From positions 1 through 64,000 of the forward strand of contig NZ_JAFNIH010000009.1 in NCBI RefSeq assembly GCF_019160155.1: a stretch of 64,000 nucleotides of DNA. Reading direction: 5' to 3'. This document shows, one piece after another, positions 48,977 through 55,809 of the stretch; within the stretch, counting starts at the first letter, position 1; every line of letters begins with the position of its first letter. Made by a program: the position numbers and the translations under genes. This DNA is from Pinisolibacter aquiterrae. GTDB taxonomy: Bacteria; Pseudomonadota; Alphaproteobacteria; Rhizobiales; Ancalomicrobiaceae. Under the pieces are notes generated by a model. It was not told the DNA's origin, searched no databases, and saw nothing but the letters and a program-made list of their open reading frames with translations.

Positions 48977-50064
48977 GCGATGATGTCCTTCGCGACGACG
49001 AAGCATTCCGGGTGACGGAAGGCGATGTCGGTGTCGAGGAAGGCATGCAGCAGAGCGCCGCCCTTGGACGCGACGTCCGAGTGGTAGGGGTTCAGCAGGA
49101 TGTCGACCCCCGACCAGTAGGCGAGGACGAGGTCGGCCCACCCGCCGTAGATCATCGCCGAGAGATCGGCGCCGGTGCCCTTCGTCAGGTTCGACGGCAC
49201 CTGATTGGAGAAGGTGACGGGCTCGTTCTGGAACACCTGCCCGATCCCGTAGAACCGCGACTGAGCGTCCTTCATCTTCATCGCCGCCGACTTCACCTTG
49301 TTGTTGGTGAGGAAGGCGAGCGAAGTCTCGTCGCAGTTGGCGAGATCGAGAGTGCGGATCATGTTGGGCACGACGTCGAGGTCGAGGGCGGCGCCGTCGG
49401 TCCCCATCTCCACCACCGGAACCGAGGCGTTGGCGAGGATGCCCACGGGCTCGTTGGTGCCGCCGCCCTTGATCGCGGCCGAGTCGAGCGCCTGGGCGAT
49501 CAGCCAACCGAGATCCTTGCGCAGGATGGCCTCGATCTGCGGCGCCTGAATCATCATGCGGCGGGACATTTCGTACTCGCCGGTGACGGTCTTCGGGGCG
49601 AGCGAGACCTTGTCGAAGGCGACGTCGGAGCGGGTGGCGGCGCCACCCTCGGCGACCCAACCGACCGAGCCCGAGCCGGTCATGCGCGGCAGGTCGAGGA
49701 AGGACGTCAGGCCGGAGAGCACCGTCGCGCCCATACGTTGGATCGCCAGCATGGGCCGCAGGCGGTCGATGGTCGGCCCGAGGTCGGTCGCGACGAGGTT
49801 GCCGGCGGTGCCGCCGACGGTGGCGGCGCGGGTCTCGAGCAGGATCGAGGTCGGCACGTTGATGGCGCCCGGGCGGCCCGAGCGGTTCTCGGCGTTCCAT
49901 TCGGCCTCGGCGCCGGAGAGGCGGCCGCGCTCGGAGAAGTCGGCGAGAGCCCGACCGATCGAGAAGCGACGCTCGACGTCGGCGAGGGTGTCGCGGCCAC
50001 CGGCGACCGGCTCGGCCTCGGCACGGCGCTCGGCCTCCTCGAAGATGCGGGCGCGGCGCGCCAC
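48973..50064 (-). CDS. HK97-fold major capsid protein, N-terminally truncated
   Basis: From GTG at 50064 this gives 363 residues. The HK97 capsid fold is clear: INVPTSILLETRAATVGG, RMGATVLSGLTSFLDLPRM, VGWVAEGGAATRSDVAF, LAPKTVTGEYEMSRRMMIQ, AIKGGGTNEPVGIL and a C-terminal VDILLNPYHSDV. The upstream delta-domain helix starts abruptly at ARRARIFEEAERRAEAE, with no normal initiator, because the frame runs into a primase-like sequence in another frame. About 30-60 N-terminal residues appear lost. Translation could start at GTG 50064, but no good ribosome-binding site precedes it. The frame is open to 50256 through attR, which I do not regard as coding. Confidence 0.8.
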   Translation of the reverse strand: MARRARIFEEAERRAEAEPVAGGRDTLADVERRFSIGRALADFSERGRLSGAEAEWNAENRSGRPGAINVPTSILLETRAATVGGTAGNLVATDLGPTIDRLRPMLAIQRMGATVLSGLTSFLDLPRMTGSGSVGWVAEGGAATRSDVAFDKVSLAPKTVTGEYEMSRRMMIQAPQIEAILRKDLGWLIAQALDSAAIKGGGTNEPVGILANASVPVVEMGTDGAALDLDVVPNMIRTLDLANCDETSLAFLTNNKVKSAAMKMKDAQSRFYGIGQVFQNEPVTFSNQVPSNLTKGTGADLSAMIYGGWADLVLAYWSGVDILLNPYHSDVASKGGALLHAFLDTDIAFRHPECFVVAKDIIA

Positions 50065-50147
50065 TCGACGGCGGTCGAGAGGAGGCGGTTCGGTTCGCCG
50101 AGAAGCTGGCGCGCGACGGGTTCGATGAGGTCGACGAAGTCGGTCAT
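50058..50147 (-). pseudogene. Truncated start of a phage primase-like gene
   Basis: Behind a strong GAGGAGGGCGGGAG, an ATG at 50147 opens a frame reading MTDFVDLIEPVARQLLGEPN then RLLSTAVEWR. This resembles the N-terminus of toprim-containing phage/satellite primases in alphaproteobacteria, where a phrase like LLGEPNxxLSxxxELRFG recurs. After residue 30 the similarity ends and the sequence in this frame is a shifted reading of the capsid gene, stopping at 49707. The good start signals plus the abrupt end point to an internal deletion that joined the primase start to the capsid gene. Confidence 0.5.
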
Positions 50148-50258
50148 CTCCCGCCCTCCTCGGGTGGGACGACGCCATCAGAAAACCCAATGAAATCAGT
50201 CCGTGATTTTTCGTCCCACTCGCTGCCAACATCTTTGGCGGGCTTGCCTTTTTCAACG

Positions 50259-50274
50259 CCTCTCCTGGGCACCA
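50259..50274. repeat. attR core of the tRNA-Leu element
   Basis: CCTCTCCTGGGCACCA, an exact copy of the 3' end of tRNA-Leu at 45845-45860. Just to its right TCTCTC-cc-GAGAGA (50275-50288) forms a hairpin, which probably was the original trailer or terminator of tRNA-Leu before integration. The rest of the gap to 50487 shows no gene. Confidence 0.92.
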
Positions 50275-50487
50275 TCTCTCCCGAGAGATCGTGTTTCGCG
50301 TCCGAGTTTCAGGGTTTTCGGCGTCTTCTTCTTCGCCGCGCCGGCGTGTTCGTCCGGCGGCGCGAGAGCGCGTTCGTTCCGGCTGCTCTTCCCCGAAAAA
50401 TCTCGTGATCGTCCGCTCTCGCCGATTCGTGTCGGCGGGATCGATCGGCGTGCGCGGGCCGCGCGAATCGGCTCGAGGGGGGGGGCG

Positions 50488-51438
50488 TCAGAGCGTGGGC
50501 GCGACGGCCAGCAGGCCGGAGAAGATCGCCAGCGAGACCAGGGTGTGGACGGTCAGGACGCGGTGGACGAGCCGGCGTTCCTCGTCGCTCTCGCGCCCCT
50601 CGGGCATGAACAGCGGCACGATGAAGGGCGGCGGCAGGATCATCAGCGTGAAGAGGGCGACGGCGTAGCGCGGCTCGAAGCCGAGGGCGAGATGGACGAT
50701 CCCCCAGGCGGCGGCGATCGCCAGCGGGATCTGGAGCGCCAGCCGGAGGGCGACGATCTTCGCCACTTCGCCGAAGGCGCCGCCCTCGAAATGGAAGCCG
50801 TGGCCGACGACGATCAGGATCAGCGGCACGGTCATCGGCGCGAGCAGGCGCAGCGTCGCCATCAGCGCGTCGATCACGGGCAGACGCTCGAGATCGGCGG
50901 CATGGATGCCGAAGGCGTCGAGGACGAGGCCGGCGACGATCGCCACGATCACCGGATTGGTCAGGAAGCGCTTCAGCAGCGCGGCGAAGCTCGGGCGGCC
51001 GTCGCGGGCGGCGATCAACAGCGCGAAGAAGACGAACCAGATGAAGATCTCGTGGCCGAGCGCGACGACGGCGATGGTCGGAACCGCGCCGAGGCCATAG
51101 GCGCCGGCGAAGAGGCCGATGCCGAGCATGCCGTATTCGTAGCCGGTCATCAGGAACTTCGCCCAGGGCCGGTCGATGCCGGCGGCGCGCAAGAGGCGCG
51201 GCCCGACGACGAGGCCGATCAGGCAGACGGCGAAGACCAGCGCGATCAGCGCCCCGTAGTCCGGGCGCAGGTCGAGGTCGACGAAGGAGAGGAACAGGAC
51301 CGACGGCAACACCACCCGCACGACCAGCAGCTTCAGTGCGTTGCCGGTCGCCTCGTCGACCCATCGCGACACCCTGAGGCCCCAGCCGAGCCCGAGCAGC
51401 AGGAAGATCGGCAGGATGCGCAGGAGGAGCATGGACAT
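50488..51438 (-). CDS. AEC-family transporter (auxin efflux carrier-like)
   Basis: A 316-residue inner-membrane protein with about ten hydrophobic helices in two repeats of five. RILPIFLLLGLGWGLRVSRW at the start, LKLLVVRVVLPSVLFLSF with the helix-breaking proline, LTNPVIVAIVAGLVLDAFG and LLAPMTVPLILIVVGHGF are typical of the AEC family (Pfam Mem_trans). Members export or take up small carboxylates such as malate or malonate. The substrate cannot be predicted. The start at 51438 was preferred to a later ATG at 51432 because it keeps the full first helix. It diverges from the 3-oxoadipate operon across a 572-base gap. Confidence 0.85.
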   Translation of the reverse strand: MSMLLLRILPIFLLLGLGWGLRVSRWVDEATGNALKLLVVRVVLPSVLFLSFVDLDLRPDYGALIALVFAVCLIGLVVGPRLLRAAGIDRPWAKFLMTGYEYGMLGIGLFAGAYGLGAVPTIAVVALGHEIFIWFVFFALLIAARDGRPSFAALLKRFLTNPVIVAIVAGLVLDAFGIHAADLERLPVIDALMATLRLLAPMTVPLILIVVGHGFHFEGGAFGEVAKIVALRLALQIPLAIAAAWGIVHLALGFEPRYAVALFTLMILPPPFIVPLFMPEGRESDEERRLVHRVLTVHTLVSLAIFSGLLAVAPTL

Positions 51439-52010
51439 GGGGAAACCGCGATTCGAGGGCGGCGGCATTTTCGCATCCCACCTCCGGCGGGCAAGCGCGG
51501 GCGGGTGTGACATCGCGGCGCCGGCCCGAGGCGTGGCTTCGGTGGCGAGGGACGCGCGGGAGGGCACCGGCGCGTGGTCGGTCGGCGTTCGTCCGGGTCT
51601 CGGCTCTTCGACCCTCGGTCGCTCTTTCCGCGCTCTTCGTCGCCTCCTCGCGCCGTCCCTCGGCTCGCGGCCTCCCTCCGCGCCGGTCGTCTCCGAGCCG
51701 GCGCTCGTCCCCCTCCGCTCCGGCGGTCGCCCTCCTCCTCCGACCAGGGCCCCCTCCCGCCAGGACCCATCCCCTCCCGCGTCTCCCTCTCCCCTCGTGG
51801 AGAGACGACGTGTTTCATGTTCGTATGTCGAACTATCATGCGAGATCCGAACATCGCGATTGCGGGTCGGACGCGTGCGTGGAACGATTTGCCGGCGTTC
51901 CCCGGCCGTCGGCCAGTGGAGCGGGTGTCGGCGCGATCCCGCGAGATCGGGGCCGGCGCGAGGAAAACGCGAAGGATCGAGACCCGTCTCGATCGATCGA
52001 GGCAGGTTCG
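51439..52010. other. 572-base gap upstream of the 3-oxoadipate operon
   Basis: No convincing gene is present. Bases about 51640-51800 are a long pyrimidine-rich tract on the plus strand with many CCTCC/CTCCC repeats. Between 51810 and 51845 the composition changes to AT-rich and contains the GTTCG-N5-CGAAC palindrome. The open frames across the gap have no ribosome-binding sites or recognisable products. Confidence 0.5.
51819..51833 (+). promoter_or_regulatory. PcaR-like (IclR-family) operator of the 3-oxoadipate operon
   Basis: GTTCGTATGTCGAAC is a perfect GTTCG-N5-CGAAC palindrome in the only AT-rich part of the upstream region, 178 bases before the first gene. The PcaR/PcaU family of IclR regulators, which respond to 3-oxoadipate or protocatechuate, bind 15-bp sites of the form GTTCGATAATCGCAC; this site has the same length and half-sites. 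No pcaR gene is in the window, so the regulator must be encoded elsewhere. Confidence 0.5.
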
Positions 52011-52862
52011 ATGGCCCAGATCACGACGCTCGCGAGCGCCGTGCGGGATCTCGTGCACGACGGCGACACGGTCGCCTTCGAGGGATTCACGCATCTCATT
52101 CCGCATGCCGCCGCCCACGAGGTGATCCGGCAGGGCAAGAAGGATCTGACGCTGATCCGCATGACGCCCGACGTGATCTACGATCAGATGATCGGCATGG
52201 GGCTGGCGAAGAAGGCGGTCTTCTCCTACGCCGGCAATCCGGGCGTGGGGCTTCTGAAGCGGATGCGCGACGCGCTCGAGAACGGTTGGCCGCGCTCGAT
52301 CGAGACCGAGGAACATTCCCACGCCGGCATGGCCAACGCCTACGAGGCAGGCGCGGCGGGGTTGCCTTGCGCGATCTTCCGCGGCTATCGCGGCGCCGGG
52401 CTGAAGGCGGTCAACCCGAACATCCGTTCGGTCGTCTGCCCCTTCACCGGCGAGGAGCTCGCGGCGATCCCGGCGAACCGGCCGGACGTCACGATCATCC
52501 ATGCCCAGAAGGCGAACCGGAAGGGCGACGTGCTGATCGAGGGCATCATCGGCGTCCAGAAGGAGGCGGTGCTCGCGGCGAAACGCTCGATCGTCACGGT
52601 CGAGGAGGTGGTCGACCATTTCGACGACGCTCACCCCAATCTCTGCATCCTGCCGCATTGGACGGTGACGGCGGTGGTCGTGGTGCCGGGCGGGGCCCAT
52701 CCCTCCTATACCCACGGCTATTACGCCCGCGACAACGCCGCCTATCTCGCCTGGAACGAGATCTCGGGCGATCGCGACACGTTCCTCGCCTGGATGAAGG
52801 CCAATGTCCTCGACGTCGGCCCCGACGTGTTCGCCGCCCGTGTGGAGGGCCTGCGCAAATGA
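52011..52862 (+). CDS. 3-oxoadipate CoA-transferase subunit A (CatI/PcaI type)
   Basis: The subunit A/subunit B pair moves CoA from succinyl-CoA to 3-oxoadipate, the penultimate step of the beta-ketoadipate pathway. The 283-residue product belongs to the longer CatI/glutaconate-CoA-transferase-like class rather than the 230-residue PcaI of Pseudomonas. Family features are VAFEGFTHLIPHAAAHEVIR, TPDVIYDQMIGMGLAKKAVF, RGYRGAGLKAVNPNIRSV and VTIIHAQKANRKGDV. The ATG at 52011 begins similarity. Its stop overlaps the start of subunit B by four bases. The function is inferred from family and from the following thiolase. Confidence 0.82.
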   Translation: MAQITTLASAVRDLVHDGDTVAFEGFTHLIPHAAAHEVIRQGKKDLTLIRMTPDVIYDQMIGMGLAKKAVFSYAGNPGVGLLKRMRDALENGWPRSIETEEHSHAGMANAYEAGAAGLPCAIFRGYRGAGLKAVNPNIRSVVCPFTGEELAAIPANRPDVTIIHAQKANRKGDVLIEGIIGVQKEAVLAAKRSIVTVEEVVDHFDDAHPNLCILPHWTVTAVVVVPGGAHPSYTHGYYARDNAAYLAWNEISGDRDTFLAWMKANVLDVGPDVFAARVEGLRK

Positions 52863-53647
52863 CCGCGACCTCGGACCTCGGCTTCACGCCCGACGAGATG
52901 ATGACCATCGCCGCGGCGCGGGCGTTGTCGAACGACGACGTCTGCTTCGTCGGCATCGGCGCGCCGTCGGCCGCCTGCAACGTGGCGCGGCTGACGCACG
53001 CGCCGGACATCACGCTGATCTACGAGAGCGGCACCATCGGCACCGCGCCGGAGGTGTTGCCGCTCTCGATCGGCGACGGTGAACTCTGCGACACCGCGCT
53101 GACCACGGTCTCGGTCCCGGAGATGTTCCGCTATTGGCTCCAGGGCGGGCGGATCAAGACCGGCTTCCTCGGCGCCGCCCAGCTCGATCGCTTCGGCAAC
53201 ATCAACACCACGGTGATCGGCGACTATGCCCATCCCAAGGTGCGGCTGCCCGGCGGTGGCGGGGCGCCGGAGATCGCCACCTCGTGCGGGCGGATCTTCA
53301 TCACCATGAAGCAGTCGAAACGGGGCATGGTCGAGACCATCGACTTCTACACCTCCTTCGGCCACGGCGAGGGCGGCGATCACCGCCAGCGGCTCGGCAT
53401 CACCACCGCCGGACCGGCGCTCCTGGTGACGGATCTGGCGGTGTGGAAGCCCGATCCGGTCACCAAGGAATTCACCGTGGTCTCGATCCATCCGGGTGCG
53501 ACCCGCGAAGAGGTCCAGGAGACCTGCGGCTGGACCGTGCGCTTCGCCGACACGGTGGAGGAGACGCCGCGGCCTTCCGCGCTCGAATTGACGACGCTCC
53601 GGGATCTCAAGGAGCGCACCCGCATCGCCCATCAGGGGGGCAAGTGA
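52859..53647 (+). CDS. 3-oxoadipate CoA-transferase subunit B (CatJ/PcaJ type)
   Basis: The 262-residue partner of subunit A. FVGIGAPSAACNVARLTHAP, LIYESGTIGTAPEVLPLSIGD with the glutamate expected to form the CoA thioester (Glu in YESG), FLGAAQLDRFGNINTTVIGDY and RLPGGGGAPEIATSCGRIF are hallmarks of the beta subunit. The ATG overlaps the subunit A stop (ATGA). The thiolase gene follows with two bases between, so the three genes form one translational unit. Confidence 0.82.
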   Translation: MTATSDLGFTPDEMMTIAAARALSNDDVCFVGIGAPSAACNVARLTHAPDITLIYESGTIGTAPEVLPLSIGDGELCDTALTTVSVPEMFRYWLQGGRIKTGFLGAAQLDRFGNINTTVIGDYAHPKVRLPGGGGAPEIATSCGRIFITMKQSKRGMVETIDFYTSFGHGEGGDHRQRLGITTAGPALLVTDLAVWKPDPVTKEFTVVSIHPGATREEVQETCGWTVRFADTVEETPRPSALELTTLRDLKERTRIAHQGGK

Positions 53648-53649
53648 CC

Positions 53650-54852
53650 ATGGCCGAGGCCTATATCTGTGACTACGTCCGCACGCCGATCGGCCGTTTC
53701 GGCGGTTCGCTCTCCTCGGTCCGAGCCGACGATCTCGGCGCGGTGCCGCTGAAGGCCTTGATGGGGCGGCACGCCGGGCTCGATCTCGAGCGCGTCGACG
53801 ACGTGATCTTCGGCTGCGCCAATCAGGCCGGCGAGGACAATCGCAACGTGGCGCGGATGAGCCTGCTGCTCGCCGGCTTCCCCGTCTCGGTCTCCGGCAC
53901 CACCATCAACCGCTTGTGCGGTTCGGGCATGGACGCGGTGATCCAGGCGGCGCGGGCGATCAAGGCGGGCGAGGCCGAGCTGATGATCGCCGGCGGCGTC
54001 GAGAGCATGTCGCGGGCGCCCTTCGTGATGCCCAAGGCGGAGACGGCCTTCTCGCGCGCTGCCGAGGTCCACGACACCACCATCGGCTGGCGCTTCGTCA
54101 ACCCGCTGATGAAGGCGCAGTATGGCGTCGATTCGATGCCTGAGACGGGCGAGAACGTCGCCGAGGACTTTTCGATCTCGCGGGTCGATCAGGACGCCTT
54201 CGCTCTGCGCTCGCAGGCCAAGGCTTCCGCCGCGCAGGCCAACGGCCGTCTGGCGCGCGAGATCGTCCCGGTGACGATCCCCAAGCGCAAGGGCGATCCG
54301 GTCGTGGTCGATCGCGACGAACATCCGCGCGCCACCACGATGGAGGTGCTCGCCGGGCTCTCGACCCCGTTCCGCAAGGGCGGGTCGGTGACGGCGGGCA
54401 ACGCGTCCGGCGTCAACGACGGCGCGGCGGCGCTGATCGTCGCCTCGGAGGCGGCGGCGAAGGCGCACGGGCTGACGCCGATCGCCCGCATCGTCGGCGG
54501 GGCGGCGGCGGGCGTGCCGCCGCGCATCATGGGCATCGGCCCGGCGCCGGCCTCGAAGAAGCTGCTCGCCCGGCTCGGGCTCACGGTCGACGATCTCTCG
54601 GTGATCGAACTCAACGAGGCCTTCGCGAGCCAGGGCCTCGCGACGCTGCGCGATCTCGGGATCGCCGACGACGACGCGCGGGTGAACCCCAACGGCGGGG
54701 CCATCGCGCTCGGCCATCCGCTCGGCATGTCGGGCGCGCGCATCACCGGCACGGCGGCGCTCGAACTGGCGCTGACCGGCGGGCGGTATTCGCTCTCCAC
54801 CATGTGCATCGGCGTCGGCCAGGGCATCGCGGTGGTGCTGGAGCGGGTGTGA
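53650..54852 (+). CDS. pcaF: 3-oxoadipyl-CoA thiolase
   Basis: PcaF splits 3-oxoadipyl-CoA into succinyl-CoA and acetyl-CoA, the last step of the beta-ketoadipate pathway. The 400-residue thiolase has the acylated cysteine in TINRLCGSGMDAV (Cys90), AGGVESMSRAPFVMPKAE, VTAGNASGVNDGAAAL, LNEAFASQG, the catalytic His in NPNGGAIALGHPLGMSGAR and the second Cys in TMCIGVGQG. The NRLCGSG context and the linkage to CoA-transferase genes favour PcaF/PaaJ-type over acetoacetyl-CoA thiolase. The upper aromatic-ring-cleavage genes are not in this window. Confidence 0.9.
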   Translation: MAEAYICDYVRTPIGRFGGSLSSVRADDLGAVPLKALMGRHAGLDLERVDDVIFGCANQAGEDNRNVARMSLLLAGFPVSVSGTTINRLCGSGMDAVIQAARAIKAGEAELMIAGGVESMSRAPFVMPKAETAFSRAAEVHDTTIGWRFVNPLMKAQYGVDSMPETGENVAEDFSISRVDQDAFALRSQAKASAAQANGRLAREIVPVTIPKRKGDPVVVDRDEHPRATTMEVLAGLSTPFRKGGSVTAGNASGVNDGAAALIVASEAAAKAHGLTPIARIVGGAAAGVPPRIMGIGPAPASKKLLARLGLTVDDLSVIELNEAFASQGLATLRDLGIADDDARVNPNGGAIALGHPLGMSGARITGTAALELALTGGRYSLSTMCIGVGQGIAVVLERV

Positions 54853-54946
54853 GGTGAGCGAGGGGCTCGGCGCGTCCTTCTCCCCTCGTGGGAGAAGAAA
54901 TCCGACGGCGCGACGTTCCGACGACTCGGGTGTCGATCGGAGGTCC

Positions 54947-55043
54947 TTCACCCTGAGGTGCGAGCGCAAGCTTCGCCTCGAAGGGCGAAGGGCCGAGCGG
55001 CACGGTTCGAGGCACGGTCTTCGACCGTGCGCCTCAGGGTGAA
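54947..55043. repeat. REP-like palindromic intergenic element
   Basis: TTCACCCTGAGG (54947-54958) and CCTCAGGGTGAA (55032-55043) are perfect 12-bp inverted repeats about 70 bases apart. Inside lies a second hairpin, GCACGGTC (55012-55019) with GACCGTGC (55023-55030), and the CGAGCGCAAGC/CCTCGAAGGGC wording. Elements framed by CACCCTGAGG/CCTCAGGGTG are dispersed in many Hyphomicrobiales genomes. It separates convergent pcaF and the EI24 gene and could also end both transcripts. Confidence 0.7.
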
Positions 55044-55084
55044 TCCGAACCGGCCGAAGAGGGGTGAGCTTCCGACGTCGGATC

Positions 55085-55807
55085 TCACCCCATCCGGGCG
55101 CCGCTCACCCGCTTCACCAAGTGCACCATCACGGCGGTGGCGAAGAGGGGCGTGAGGAAGTTCACGAAGGGGATCGAGAGCACGAGCGCCGAGGCGAGGC
55201 CGGCCAGCATCGCGGCTCCCGAATGGGCGTGCGCCAGCCGCTTCGCCTCTTCTTTCCCCATCGTCCGACGCGCCGCGAAGGCGAAATATTCCCGGGCGAT
55301 CAGCCAGCCGTTGCCGATGAAGAAGGCGACGAGATTGACGCCGGGGATCAGCAGAAGAACCAGACAGACGAGGTTGACGACGAGCGACAGCGCGGTGAAG
55401 CGCGCGGCTTGAATCAGGCTTTCGCCGAGCGGCATGGCGCGGCCGGGCGGCGCGCTCGGGTAATGGGTCTTCTCCACCACCTCGGCGACCTCGTCGAGGA
55501 AGAGGCCGGCGACGGCGGCGGTGATCGGCGCGATCAGGAACGAGAAGCCGATCATCAGGGCGAGGCCGGAGAAGATCCCGGCGATCCAGAACACCCCGTC
55601 GAGGAAGAACGGCACGTTCAACGGATGGGCCCCGGCCATGTCGCCGGCATAGCCGGTGAAGAGCCGCGTGCCGAGCGCCCAGAGCACCACGACGATCAGC
55701 AGGGTCACGCCGAGCGAGCGGATCGCCACGCCGCGAAAGGGCGGCGAGGCGAGATCGGCGACACCGTCGCGGATCGCGGCGCCGACATGGTCGAGCGAGG
55801 ACGCCAT
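55085..55807 (-). CDS. EI24/CysZ-domain inner-membrane protein
   Basis: A 240-residue protein with four to five transmembrane helices. FRGVAIRSLGVTLLIVVVL, LALMIGFSFLIAPITAAVAGLFLDEVAEVVE, LVCLVLLLIPGVNLVAFFIGNGWLIAREYF and the C-terminal IPFVNFLTPLFATAVMVHLV are typical of the EI24 family, which includes CysZ. CysZ of enteric bacteria is a sulfate permease, but alphaproteobacterial EI24 proteins are assigned to sulfate only by homology. It starts two bases after the stop of the oxidoreductase gene, so the two are co-transcribed. Confidence 0.82.
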   Translation of the reverse strand: MASSLDHVGAAIRDGVADLASPPFRGVAIRSLGVTLLIVVVLWALGTRLFTGYAGDMAGAHPLNVPFFLDGVFWIAGIFSGLALMIGFSFLIAPITAAVAGLFLDEVAEVVEKTHYPSAPPGRAMPLGESLIQAARFTALSLVVNLVCLVLLLIPGVNLVAFFIGNGWLIAREYFAFAARRTMGKEEAKRLAHAHSGAAMLAGLASALVLSIPFVNFLTPLFATAVMVHLVKRVSGARMG

Positions 55808-55809
55808 GG

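Larger units (their letters stand above)
45845..50274. mobile_element. 4.4-kb integrated element in tRNA-Leu: capsid-encoding satellite or prophage remnant
   Basis: The element is delimited by the 16-bp direct repeats. All its genes are on the minus strand and read from attR to attL: a truncated primase-like start, major capsid protein, prohead protease, portal protein, a 63-residue protein and tyrosine integrase, with junctions of one to four overlapping bases or gaps of two to three. There is no terminase, head-tail connector, tail, lysis or complete replication gene, so it could not form particles alone. The capsid-protease-portal order is the reverse of HK97-like phages. Capsid-forming phage-inducible islands (cf-PICIs) are the best-known satellites with their own head genes; whether this derives from one is inference. 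Confidence 0.85.

Noticed and set aside
48973-50256. A 427-residue capsid frame starting at 50256
   Set aside because: Its first 64 codons run through the attachment-site flank and the primase-like remnant in a different frame, with no ribosome-binding site and an Arg/Pro-rich composition typical of non-coding frames.
46983-50258. Gene transfer agent head cluster
   Set aside because: GTA clusters are long, not flanked by attachment repeats or an integrase, and use the portal-protease-capsid order; this element has att sites, an integrase and the reverse order.
50275-50487. Short frames right of attR
   Set aside because: None has a ribosome-binding site or recognisable product; the TCTCTC/GAGAGA hairpin is better read as the old tRNA-Leu trailer.
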